From Lepeophtheirus salmonis (Eukaryota > Arthropoda > Copepoda > Siphonostomatoida > Caligidae), in the NCBI RefSeq assembly GCF_016086655.4, contig NC_052140.2, forward strand, positions 16,368,001 through 16,432,000: 64,000 bases of DNA. The letters run 5' to 3'. Shown here one piece after another: positions 33,381 to 44,128 of this stretch. The notes below the pieces were generated by a model, which saw nothing but the letters and a program-made list of their open reading frames with translations, had not been told where the DNA came from and searched no databases. Position 1 is the stretch's first letter, and the number at the start of each line of letters is the position of its first letter. Made by a program: the position numbers and the translations under genes.

Positions 33381-33997
33381 TTACCCAGAACAATTTCGTC
33401 TCGCAAGGATAATGTACACTACGTTTTTACCACAAACACTTACTTTTCTGACTGATGACATTCGGGTCCTAGGAAAAAATATCTTCCGAGAAAGATCAGT
33501 CAGTCCCTTGCTTATTTTGTATGATGAGTAACAAACGTTTTTCTCATTACAGAGTTGGATCAGCGACTCTGAACAGTGAATTTCTTGAGAAACTGCCCTC
33601 ATAGACTACACTGGGTCCTCACTGACGATTAGCTTGATTTTAGCAGCAAAATTCCTACGTCCAGACACAGTCACTTTGATCTCAGCCCGCATTGCTGTTG
33701 CCTCAAAATCACCTTTAGATGTCTCAAATTCCCTCCTAACCTTGCGAACGAACGTCTTAATGAGTCCTAAAGTTTGAGTAATTGTAATGTGTCGCTACTG
33801 GTGGGGATTCCAAGACGCTGTGCCTGGTTCAAATATTCGGGACAACGAATTCGTCATTTGATTTTTTTTTTTTTTTTTTTTTTTGATGGGTAGGAGTTTA
33901 AATAAGCTATCTAATTAAAAAAAATCAGTTGCCTAAGTCCAAGTGTTTTGCCCAAGAGAGCACGCCAATGTACGGCCTTCAGTGTTTGCGCACCCTG
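33381..33997 (-). pseudogene. Tc1-type transposase N-terminus with terminal repeat
   Basis: The right end is GCGCACCCTG at 33997, followed by TA, and the long terminal repeat resembles that of 22899-23590. Downstream on the minus strand the frames read TNSLSRIFEPGTASWNPHQ, then LIKTFVRKVRREFETSKGDF and EATAMRAEIKVTVSGRR. SMRAVSQEIHCSESLIQLCN and YSSYKISKGL follow. This is the bipartite DNA-binding domain of the same family, linker included. The catalytic domain is not found to the left. A run of 18 T at 33867-33884 separates the gene from the terminus. Confidence 0.8.
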
Positions 33998-34686
33998 TAA
34001 AAATATAAGCTAATTAGTTGGAAAATACAAAAAATATAAGCTCCATTTTGGGAAGAACCATTCCACTTCGGTGCACCCAAATGATTAATTAGAATATTTT
34101 GTGAATGTACATAGAGGATAATTTTAATTCAAACTCAAGCCTGCTTTATTGATGACGGGCTACACTTAATTTATTTTATGCATAAAACCCTTGTACTTAT
34201 GATTATTAATTGAACTTGTAAGATATTAAAGAAAATAGGTCCATATTTAAGACTTTAAAAGTCGTGCTTAAAAAAACACTAAAAGAACAAAAAAAAATAC
34301 ATGAGGTGTTATTTTAGTGCGTCATAAAAATAAATCTTAAATTATGCGGATAATGATTATGGCTCTATGCGTCATTAATTACGCTCCCCCCTTCTTCTAC
34401 AACATGAGAAGAAGCAACCGCTTGCTTTAAAGGCAGTCAAAAACAAAAACAGAAAGGAATTACATTTTTAATTAGGCAGATGTATTTATGATGTGTGTTT
34501 TTAATGCCTAAGATGTACTCTTTTCACTAACTGATATACTTAGATTCATTCATTATAGTCATTCATCTCATCCAGGCACTGCATAAAAGAGTGTGGCTAT
34601 CCATTCATCAATGATCAAATAATGCAGTCCTTGTGAATTTGAGATGTTAGGAAACAACAATTTTGACTTTTGTCATTGAGGCACCT

Positions 34687-35230
34687 TCAGAGTGGGGACT
34701 CAAAACTTGCGGTTGTATCTTATTAAGATTTTTATCCCATTTTTTCTAATTACGATGTTTTGGCTATTCAAGCTAACGACAGCTGAAACCAAATCAAACG
34801 ATATCTGTTTTTATTAAATATATGTAAGTAGAAAAATGAAGGAAGTAACTATAAAAAAAAGTGGCTATGTCAGAGCGAAGAAGATTACAGAGATCGTTGG
34901 CATCTCCATCCGAACGGCATAAAGAAGTATATTACACCCCCATACAGCCAAGAAGAACCAAAACTTATTCAGCAGCAATATGGCTGACTTCTGGCCTGCC
35001 TTCATGTGACACTCCTCCAACCAAAAGAAACACCATCTTAATTTTGCTGTTTAAGGTGTCTTGAAGAAAAATGTAGGCCGCATCTTTCATCCACTGTTGA
35101 TTCGCTCCAAGCTGCCATAATGACAGTTTGGTACACCACGCCTTCATCGTCAAGAACTGCACATCTGTTCTCCTGTGTGTCGATGCGTTTATTGCATGTG
35201 AAGGAGGACATATTGAATAAAAAATATAAC
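34687..35230 (+). mobile_element. internally deleted Tc1 element (deletion-lineage copy)
   Basis: CAGAGTGGGGACTCAAAACT at about 34690 is the left terminus. The plus strand then reads SGYVRAKKITEIVGISIRTA, a well-kept helix-turn-helix. It passes the shared deletion junction (ACAGCCAAGAAGAACCAAAA) into NMADFWPAF, the HHLNFAV segment, and a C-terminus ending ATATTGAATAA. The DDE core is absent. The right terminal repeat is not recognisable. Confidence 0.8.
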
Positions 35231-35368
35231 TAAATATAGTATTTTAAAAAATCACAAATTTGTTTTGAGATATCTTTTCTTGATTCCATAGAAATATAGT
35301 TTTTTTGTCATTTATTCATGATTCTCTCCAGATGGGAATATTATTTTTTTTTCAGGTCAGATCATCTG

Positions 35369-35678
35369 TAGTGTTGTGTCGATCCTTATTTAGGACCGCG
35401 GTCCATTCCAGTCGCATTTGTCAGTCCTTAGAGAATATATCATAATAAATTAAATAACTAAAGAGCAATATATTATGTTCGTAAAATATTGTATTATAAT
35501 GAAAAAAAATAATATTTTGGCAAGATATGTGCAAAAATCTTAATACATATTTGATATATCTTATTTGGCTTAGTAAACCATTGATATTCTGTTGAAAAAT
35601 TCCCAGGACCGACAGTTAAGGTCCGGTCCTAAGACTGGACCGGACCGGACCAAATAAATAAGGAACGACACAACACTA
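35369..35678. mobile_element. hAT-like MITE with GGACCG word-repeat ends and perfect 8-bp target duplication
   Basis: The 310-bp element starts TAGTGTTGTGTCGATCCTTA and ends with its reverse complement, differing at one base over 24 bp. ATCATCTG occurs immediately before (35361-35368) and after (35679-35686), a perfect 8-bp target duplication as made by hAT transposases. Just inside the ends are GGACCGCGGTCC and GGTCCGGTCC/GGACCGGACCGGACC words, which are self-complementary. The centre is plain AT-rich DNA. It has no coding capacity. Confidence 0.9.
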
Positions 35679-35699
35679 ATCATCTGCATTAGTGATGTG

Positions 35700-36375
35700 T
35701 ATCAAGCCCAAGGAGATTACAATTGACAAAACCAAAGAGATAGAAGAATCCTCTGTTTATTTTTAAATGTGCCTCCTGACATGTGATTAATTAAAGATGC
35801 AAATTTTCATTCCTCTTGGGATAGAAGTCGAAAACATAAGAAAACAGAGGACACAACAGGAGTGTACATTACTCTTTTTGGGTGTCTTGTTTTGTGTTCC
35901 TCGCTTGACTTCCTTAGTAATAACGTAAATGTTATATTCATTGTCTTTACCATAAATAATAATACAAAATTGTCAATTAATTAACTACAAATTTCAGTTG
36001 ACCATCATCCTGAGAATTATTTTGTAGAAGCATGTTCTGAGTCAGTTTTGGTTGCAGATCAAATTTTGTTGTCTTTATGGATGTGTTGTAGTCCAATTTC
36101 CTACTCCAACGTATATACCTACCATGAGATATAATTTTTGACACGATGTAGAACGAAAGTATACAAAAAAAACATAAACAAAAAAAATAAGGAAAACAAA
36201 GACCCTCATCCATCACCATCAACCAACTAACTAACCAACTCCGATGCAGCACTCCCAAATGAATCATTAATTAATTACAGGGTTTGATGCCCAAACTTTT
36301 AAAACAAAAATAACTCTGCCGTTTTTACTTTTTTATTTTTGGGATTTCCTCCGAAATTCAATATATATGTGGTTA
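35700..36375. other. AT-rich spacer
   Basis: No feature is supported; the open frames here show no family similarity. Confidence 0.4.
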
Positions 36376-36377
36376 TA

Positions 36378-37087
36378 CAAAGTATGTTCAAAAAGTAAGC
36401 TGCTGACTTTTCAAATTTCCCGAGCAAATTACATACTCGATTTTTGTATGTTAGTACACTCGTCAATAACATACATTTAACTGTTGTAAAAGGCATAACG
36501 GTTATAAACATTTTCTGTCTTCGGCGATTTTTTCCTATTGAAAAACAAGGATCAAAGAATTTACATCAAATTTATGGGTCAAAAATGTAAATAAGAGCTC
36601 CAAAACACTTGAAATGTTGACAATGGAATACGGGGAAACTGTCCTGAGTACAATAAATGTTTACAAGTGGTAAAAACTCTTCTAAGATGGCCGAGAAGAT
36701 GCCAATAACGAGCCTGGTACATGTCATAAATTTTTTCCAACGTTTTGGGCATGAGACGAGTGTTTATTACAAAACTGCTTAATTTTGACCATAAGAATCG
36801 TCGCATTTTTTTGGCGTAAATAATACCACAATCATACCTCAGCTACAATATTTACCGGATTTGGCACTATGTGACTTTTTCTTGTTTCTATAAAGACTAG
36901 AGATAAAGACTTTATCGCTGGAAGAGCTCAAGGGTATACTGAAAAGTTCCTATGAGAAGTTCTTCGAGGATTGGAAAAAGCGTTGGTACAAGATTATTGT
37001 ATCTGAGGGGGATTACTTTGAAGGGGTACAACATGAATATATATTTTTCCTAAAAATACTAAATCACCTAACTTTTTGAACACACCT
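36378..37087 (+). mobile_element. mariner element, internally deleted, with terminal repeats and TA duplication
   Basis: The left end CAAAGTATGTTCAAAAAGT and the right end ACTTTTTGAACACACCTCG are inverted repeats flanked by TA (36376-36377 and 37088-37089). The plus strand carries an N-terminal region resembling MEYGETVLSTINVYKW and DGREDANNEPGT. After a gap come IIPQLQYLPDLALCDFFLF, SLEELKGILKSSYEKFFEDW and KKRWYKIIVSEGDYFEG. These are the YSPDLAPCDFFLF block and the usual C-terminus of mariner transposases. The middle of the catalytic domain is missing and several frameshifts are present. Confidence 0.85.
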
Positions 37088-37091
37088 CGTA

Positions 37092-37345
37092 CATAGTGTT
37101 GTGACCAACCGAGTCTTAGGATCGGTCTTATCAGTCCTTGGGACCAGTCCTTAAGGCGGTCTGTTATTTGGGACATTCCCTACTGGAGCTGATTAAAAAA
37201 TGAATAAATAAACTTGAGTGATGTTATATAGGACCAAAATGTATCAGTTTTAGGACTGATATACAGCACTGAACCGGACTGGATCTGCATTGAATTGGAC
37301 GGGACTGCAATCTTTACTCCTGAATAAGGACTCACACAGCACTTA
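37092..37345. repeat. GGACCG-type MITE
   Basis: Starts TAGTGTTGTGACCAACCGAG and ends GACTCACACAGCACTTA. The interior has GGTCTTAGGATCGGTC, GGGACCAGTCC and GAACCGGACTGGA words. It begins five bases after the end of the mariner element. No clear target duplication is seen. Confidence 0.65.
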
Positions 37346-37509
37346 ACATACATTTGTCATAATATGAATTAATTTCCAATCAAATTGAAATTTTTTTTAA
37401 ATAACGTATCTCATAGTGAAGAGAAGAAATTAACAAATGTAAATAATATATATATATAAATATGTCGAACCATAAAATAATCAAGTAAAAATTGCTTGAA
37501 GTTAACTTC

Positions 37510-37745
37510 ATTTCCCTGACAAAAGCATAGAGGCATAGAATTCCAAGGACTAGCTTGAAAATGTATATATTTGGTTTTGGGAGGTAGATGGTGTTGTGAT
37601 CAGAGAGTCTCGTTTCGTGGAAGAGGTGGGCTTTTTTTTAGTAACCAGACTGGAAGAAATAGGATTATCCTTTTGTTTAAAGTTTGGTAGCACTTGATAA
37701 TATTCCTTATGACACGCTTATAATATAAATTGAAGAGGCCAAGGT
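37510..37745 (-). pseudogene. LINE 3'-end fragment
   Basis: The reverse complement matches 19650-19850, including the TTCCCTGACAAAAGCATAGA region and the GAGACTCTC block. It is the C-terminal and 3' part of the same non-LTR family. Confidence 0.7.
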
Positions 37746-37759
37746 TTTGAATCAAGCAT

Positions 37760-38255
37760 TTTTTTTACGTTTTAATCCTAGTAATTTTGATATCAATGTC
37801 TCATTATGTAATCAAATGACACCTAAAACAAAAATCAACAAATTATTTTTATATCCCATATATTTAAGTGTAGATATATCGGAGCAACAACAATATATGC
37901 AACATCATCCTCCAGTACAGTGCCAGTGCCGAAAAGGCTGCAAAGACCGTAGATATCTCCATCGGGACTGCCTACAATATTATAATAGTCCATTATAGCT
38001 ACTTACAGCCAAGAAGAACCAATACTTCTGCAGCAACAATATAGCGACGTTTGGCCTGCATTTATGTGCCCCTCCTCCAGCTCTGATCTCCCCCTCGTTT
38101 GAGGTGTCTTCGAGAAAAAGGTCTGCTGCACTTTTCATCCAAATTTAAATTCGCTCCAAGCTGCAATCATGACAGCATGGTGCACCCCAGATTCCGCCAT
38201 AATCGTCAAGAGCAGTCAATATGTTTGTCTCCGTGTTGAGAATGTAATGGCCTGG
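37760..38255 (+). pseudogene. internally deleted Tc1-type transposase (deletion-lineage copy)
   Basis: After KAAKTVDISIGTAYN (helix-turn-helix) the shared deletion junction (ACAGCCAAGAAGAACCAATA) leads into CPSSSSDLPLV. Then come FHPNLNSLQAAIMTAWCT and a truncated end. It lies between two LINE fragments on the opposite strand. Confidence 0.75.
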
Positions 38256-38480
38256 AGGAGATTGGCTTATCTTTTTGTTTAGGATTTGGTGGAGCGTAAT
38301 AATCTCATTTATGGTACGTTTATAATATAGTGATGAGGACAAATCTTTGGATTTTGTATTGATATTTTGTCGTTATCTATTTTTCTGAAGGAAAGAAACG
38401 ATATAAACCTAGCTTGCTGCCTATTCCCAGGATTTAATCAGGTAGTTTCTGGATGGATAACAGATCTCAGATCCATATAT
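38256..38480 (-). pseudogene. second LINE 3' fragment
   Basis: Positions 38262-38345 repeat the same LINE region as 37660-37745 (TTTTGTTTAGGATTTGGTGG onward). The match then continues to about 38475, like 19440-19600 reversed. The two fragments are therefore partly overlapping copies rather than one LINE split by insertion. Confidence 0.65.
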
Positions 38481-39018
38481 GTTATCAAATGATCAAATGC
38501 AAGACTTCCAAGGACTTTCTTGTACTTGTCAAACCCCGAGAAATTCCAGGAAAAAGGATTTTGAGAGAGAAGTCCTACCTCCAGTATATATTTATTATCA
38601 ATGGAACGATAGAGAGATCGAGGTAGGAGGGATGGGATGAAGAGGGAACGAGATAGAAAGAAAGAAAATGGCAGAATCATCAATGTATGAATATTTTTAT
38701 ATATATTTTTTGCACAAAGTATAAATACATACATATATGTATGTATGAAAGATAATTTGCATAAAATATTAATTTTGCAAACGGTCAAAAATTATTCTTT
38801 TTTATTATTGGAAATTTTAATAACGTATTTTGCATTATATATGAGATTCTTTATTTATATATATTACTACATTTATGATTTTTGAGTTGTACGTCTTAAA
38901 GAGGTTTAGTGAGGGATTCAAAATTCTTTATTTTATAATAGAGACTCCTTTGTCTAAAATGCAAGACTTTTTGTAAATTTCAAAAATTACTAATATTCTC
39001 AATCAAAATATATTTGAA
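38481..39018. other. AT-rich spacer
   Basis: Nothing supported; the 116-codon minus-strand frame at 38788-38438 shows no family similarity. Confidence 0.4.
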
Positions 39019-39140
39019 TTATCCCTTAATTACCAGTTCCAGCCAGATGCAGAACTTTCTACAGAATTTAGTCACAAAGGTGGACTCTAGGTTTGCTCAA
39101 GCAGTGATGATGGGGGCCTTCTGATGGTCCTTTTTTGTGT
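39019..39140 (-). pseudogene. Tc1-type transposase C-terminal fragment
   Basis: The minus strand reads PIITA, stop, then ANLESTFVTKFCRKFCIWLE and LVIKG with TAA at 39021-39019. It fits AWANLExxFVxKxCRxFRxRLExVIxAKGG of Tc1 C-termini. Sequence up to 39300 on the same strand may be part of the same relic but is not clearly alignable. Confidence 0.55.
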
Positions 39141-39769
39141 ATCTGACTCCCGAAATCTTCCATGAGGGTGACAAAAAACACCAAAGTAACATTTGTAACA
39201 TTGGGGTTGTGGGAAGGCCAAGAATCTTGCTTTTCAAGCTTGTTTTAGGAGGATTTGGTACCGTGTGATACGCATTGCTCGAACCAAAGGCTTCAAACAC
39301 TGTCAAGAAATGTTTTTGATACTTTCAAATTCACACGCAAGTCTATTGATGATCACCTTGCCTCTTCCTTCTACTCTATTCTATTATTCTATCGATCTTC
39401 AGGGAATAGTTAAAAAATGAAACAAAGTTTGAATGTCGTAACTGCTTTATAAGAATGAGGTTTATTTATTAAGGATTAAGCATAGGGTAACCTTCAATTA
39501 AGAGAAATTGGTTTTGTGTAGGTTGACCAACATTTTTACATTCCGTTCAAAAGCGTAAGGTGGATATTTATGTAGATAAATACATGAGTTTGTTTGGGTT
39601 GAGTGAATGATGAGTACAACCTCTTTGGACTCGGAATCTAATCTAATTTGATGACTTGAATACCAAATTATATGCGTATCTAATTTTGGATGACTCCATG
39701 TAAATCTAGTTGGAGAAGGAACAGAATTGGGGCAATAATTTGGTTCTATTGACAGAAATGTATCCCTCA

Positions 39770-39852
39770 ACCATGTCCATAATCCTTGTCACCTCAATTT
39801 GAGCAATTAGGACATTGGAGATGCGCTGCCTTTTTGCCTTTGTCTCACTCAT
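39770..39852 (-). pseudogene. Tc1-type transposase N-terminal fragment
   Basis: From an ATG at 39852 the minus strand reads MSETKAKRQRISNVLIAQIE and VTRIMDMV. This is like the MSExKxKRQRI...A...VxxIMxxVGVSxxTVY start of a Tc1 helix-turn-helix domain. It breaks off before the recognition helix. It may belong with the C-terminal piece 630 bp away. Confidence 0.55.
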
Positions 39853-40199
39853 GATGACAAAATGTTTATTATAGTTTGTTTATGAACAAAAGATGGCTGA
39901 ACCAAAATTGCGCGTAGTTTTTCTCATGTTCTCCTCTGCCCCTCATACCCCCCTCCCTCACTAAGCTCCAGATGTGAATAAAGCCAAAATAGTATCCCCA
40001 ATGCTTTTAATTGCCATCTTTTGTGTCATAAATATCAGGCTCAGTATTCAGTTGTGTGTAAAAAAACTTCTTACCAAAAAATCAATCTAAACATATGTTG
40101 ATATTTTTGTCTTCATGAGTGGCTGGATGGTTGATGATGTCATCTATTTATTTGATTGAAACATTTATTTTAAAAAATCTGAGGATTTTAATGGAATCA

Positions 40200-40806
40200 A
40201 GAAACCACAATTAAAAACCAAACTCTAATATATATATATATATGTGAATACTATATTTAGTTATATTTTTTCTTTAACATCTCCTCCTTCACAATCAATA
40301 ACAGCCTGTACACGCCAGTGAATAGATTGGCAGCTCTGGATAATGAAGACAGTGCCAATCGAGTACCACGCTATCACGTTTGCAGTCCGGTGTGAATTCA
40401 CATTTAGATGAGAGGTACGGCAAACATTCTTTGCCAAGGCACTTCAAACTGCAAAGTCCAGGAGGTTTAGGTCAGGGATGGAGGCAAGCCAAAAGTAAGT
40501 CATATTTTGCACCAACAGTTTTAGTTTATTGGCAGATTTGGAAGGTCATTAACTTTTCCATCTTATAGGCAGTTCGTATGGAGATGAAAAGAGTCTTTGG
40601 AGCCTTCTCGGCGGCGTGGAGGAGATGGCAGATACGTTGACATTTTTGTTCGAACATTTTTACAATTAGACATATGGAATAATAAAAAAACTTGGTTATT
40701 TTTGTTTCTGTTGTTGTTTGGTTGCGTAATGAAACCTTGGTATTAAAAATAAGGTGGATTAAATTGTAATTTAATGCTACTCCTAGTTTTGGGTCCTCAC
40801 TCTGTC
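40200..40806 (-). mobile_element. internally deleted Tc1 element (deletion-lineage copy)
   Basis: The right terminus is AGTTTTGGGTCCTCACTCTG at 40787-40806. The minus strand reads ISIRTAYKMEK, then the shared junction. FWLASIPDLNLLDFAV, CRTSHLNVNSHRTANVIAWY and VQAVIDCEGGDV follow. One of the better preserved copies at the C-terminus; the left terminal repeat is not clear. Confidence 0.8.
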
Positions 40807-41699
40807 CTATTACAAAAGCGACATCTTGCAAGAAGAAAAGTTTTCTCATACCAAAAGAAATCTACTCACGCGAACAACTTCCCGCGTTTTCTGTCCCTTT
40901 GTATTAAAGTGTTTGATAGCAAAGTTATGATAATTCGAGTACTGACTGAGATTCTCATATATTCATTTCTCTTTAAGGAATTGAATGACTCACAACAAAT
41001 CCACTACTCCATCAGAAAAAAATAATAAACAAAGAAAGTAAAACGAGTTTGTTTCACACATTGATTGTGTGAGTTTAAGAATAGTACTAATAATGACATA
41101 CACGATGTGTGGCCAAATAAATCCTTTCTTGAGCCAACCTGTTCTCCAAAATGCAAGATGATTATTATTATAAATTATAATAGTACTCTCAAAATTACTT
41201 ATGAACCTTGTACAAGTCTTTTTTTTTTTTTTACCTCATCATCATATTGCACGTTCGTTCGTTCCATCTATGTACATAGTTAGTTTTTAGATACCCAAAT
41301 ATGTAGTAGATTGATATTTGAGCCCCGGACTTGTTATTGTTTTGCTTCTTCCTTCATCTCTCACTCTCTTTCTCTCTCTAGGATGTGAACATACTACATA
41401 TATACAAGAACCAAAAAAAACATGGTGAAGAACTCATGGAAAAAGGGTTTGTGGAGATTCTTTTGTGTACCTACGGAGTGTATTCTTCTTTGAAGGAAAG
41501 ATATGTATGTACATGATGATGATAATGATAAGGAGTGAAAATAATTTGACAGAGTGGTTCAATGGGCACCTATATGCTGTGTTTATAAATGGAAAGATAG
41601 GGAGAGGTTGCGTGATAGGGAGTAATTTACACAACAGTGTAGGAAATAAAAGTAATGATTGTGTATTTTTGCGAAATAATAAAGATATTATATGGGTAT
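40807..41699. other. spacer
   Basis: No gene or repeat family recognised. Confidence 0.35.
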
Positions 41700-42390
41700 G
41701 AGGTCCTGAGACAGTCTCAGGACCTTAATGTAGTTCTTGAGCCACTCCTGATAAAAATTATATATGAGATTGAAGTTTGGAGACTGGCTAGGCCAGTCCA
41801 AGACCTTAATGTACTTCTTCTTGAGCCACTCCTTTATTGTTATGGTATTATAGGATCATGTGACAATTGTAGTCCATGCAGACTGATTACACGACCCATT
41901 TTTAGTACCCTGCTCTTACAGAAGGAGGTTGTTCACCAAGATTTCTGGGTAAAAACCCCTTATTTTGTAAGTTTGCCTACTACTAAAGATATTTTATAAT
42001 AAGGGATTGAGGTCTGGAGACTACCTAGGCCAGTCCATGACCTTAATGTACTTCTTCTTGAGCTGCTCTTGATAAGGATTATATAAAGGATTGAGGTCCA
42101 AAGACTGCCCTGCAATTTCATGACCTTAATATGCTTCTTCTTGAGCCGCTTCTAATAAAGTTATTGTATGGGATGTAGGTCTGTAGACGGACCAGGCCAG
42201 TCCATGACCTGAATGTATTTCTTCAAAAGCTATTCCTGATAAAGATTATCCGTGGGATTGAAGTTGGGAGACTGGTCTAGCCACTTCATGACCTTAATGT
42301 GCTTCTTCTTGAGCTACTTCTTTGTTGCTTAAGCCGTATTTTTCGGTGCATTGCTGTGCTGAAAGACCCATTTTCAGTGTCTATCCCTCC
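41700..42390 (-). repeat. 84-bp tandem array derived from a Tc1 transposase catalytic region
   Basis: On the minus strand VFQHSNAPKNTA (the second-aspartate block, about 42386-42350) leads into a unit of about 28 codons. The unit contains [20 protein letters not shown]. The block GACCTTAATG recurs on the plus strand at 41721, 41802, 42039, 42122, 42206 and 42290. Spacings are 81, 237, 83, 84 and 84 bp. The 237-bp gap holds about 155 bp of other sequence. Three spacings are 83-84 bp and two of these are exact multiples of three, so the expansion was close to in-frame. Substitutions between units show it is old. Confidence 0.85.
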
Positions 42391-42419
42391 ATTACCTTGA
42401 GCCACTCTTTTATAGTTTA

Positions 42420-42828
42420 TAAGTTTAGATGAGAGATGTAACATACATTTTTCTCCAAGATACCCAAACTGAAAAGCTCAGGGAGTTGAAGTCTAGGCTG
42501 GGGGATTCTCCCCCCCCCCGGGGGCTGGATGTGGAGGGATGCCAGAAGTCTCCTATATCGGTGCTGCATAAGTTTTGGTTCTTCTTCCATATATTGGCCT
42601 TTAATGGACTTCTTGATGTGGTAAGCAGTTCAGAAAGAGATGCAAACGGCCCCTACTATCTTCTGAGTACCTTTTTTTTTTTTTTTGCTCCGACATTTAT
42701 AGACTTTGACACATGTTATTTCTTTTTGTTTCAGCTGTCAGTTGGATGCAAAATGAAACAAAGTTATTAAAAATAACTTTGCTAAAATCGTAATTAAAGG
42801 GTACTGCAAGTTTTATGTCTCCAACTTA
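42420..42828 (-). mobile_element. internally deleted Tc1 element (deletion-lineage copy)
   Basis: The right terminus is AGTTTTATGTCTCCAACTTA. The minus strand carries the HTH tail (SEL-LTTSRSPLKAN region) and the shared junction (GAAGAAGAACCAAAACTTAT). The ASLHIQPP-like decayed DLNPLDF block follows. C-runs at 42512-42520 and a T-run at 42671-42686 have expanded inside it. It adjoins the 84-bp array. Confidence 0.7.
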
Positions 42829-43479
42829 TAGAGGTGTGTACATAAAAAAAAGTATTTCTTAGAGTCATTTTCTCCAAATTTGTTTAAATTTTTCTTATAA
42901 AGGCTCAACTAATCCATTGTTTCTTTAAAAGGAAATAAGATTTATATATGAAATATGGTATAAATATTATTTAAAGAAAAAAATATATGTGTGTATAATA
43001 TACAAACAAAAAAAAAACACCATATGATTGATTAGTCTAATAGGTATTAAAACGACCAGAAGGAAAGAGAGTTTTATTATGAAAACTCACATATACAGCT
43101 TAATCATAATGGAGTCATTGGAATAAGTTACATTTATATTTGTCAAATTCGGAAGTGACCATTATTTTATATTATCATGTTATGAAATAACAATACAATG
43201 CCTACTGTATGGATGTAACGGTTTTAAATTTTGACTTTCCATCAGGTATCGTATTAACATCCTAAAGATATATTTGAATCATTGAAATTTTTGCGTAGTG
43301 ACGTCATCGTAAATCAATCTTTATTAATACGTATAAGAATGATAAATACTTTCATCCGGGCAATATTTAGAATAAAGGGTTTAACCATTTAACCAAAACG
43401 GCTTTAAATTTTTTTCATATGTGGGTCTTCGCCCTGTATAAGAATACATTTACTAAAGTTGCTTTTTTTAAAGCTACTC
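42829..43479. other. AT-rich spacer with a solitary Tc1-type terminus
   Basis: TGTGGGTCTTCGCCCTG at 43421-43437 followed by TA resembles the right terminal repeat of the Tc1 element at 21004. No coding remnant is attached. Confidence 0.4.
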
Positions 43480-43860
43480 TATGGAGCAATAAAAGAGAAT
43501 AACAGAAGGAAAATTAAATTTGTACTTTCTGAAAATGTAAAAAATAATGCGTGCTAAACGCATAAACATCTAATTTTCCTAACTTTTACGCCTAATAAGA
43601 CAGTTTATACAAAAAGACTTTACATACATTTTAAAGCTTAGAAAAAATGTCTATCAAAACTATTTTATGCAAAATAACTAAAAATGTATTTTTTAGTATC
43701 TATATTCGTAAAGTAAAGATTTTTGCCTTTTTTCATAATTTGATCGATAAGAGCAAACCTAACGATGACCTAGCATGACAATGCTATTTTGCATAGGATA
43801 TATTCATACCATATAAAGACTTCGAAATCAAAATTCGAAAAAGTTGAAAATCTATTAGAC
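43480..43860 (-). repeat. inverted copy of the 9455-9790 dispersed repeat
   Basis: The reverse complement contains TACATTTTTAGTTATTTTGC and AGTTTTGATAGACATTTTT, with flanking similarity to 9455-9790. Confidence 0.55.
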
Positions 43861-44128
43861 AAGTCAATAAAAGCTTGAAATTCGATTTGTAGGACTATTC
43901 CTCACTTCCATAATTATATCATAAAAGAGTCTTTGGAGTAAGTTATATTTATTTTTTATTTGTCAAATTTGGAGAACGTTCATATCATATCATAGGATAA
44001 TAAATAATAACCTTTTATGACGGATTCTTATTGGATATCAGATACATTATTAGATTTACAACAACCAGCTACAATGAACATACTAATAATTTTCTTTTCT
44101 TATTTTTTCCATCTCTTATTGCTTACAG

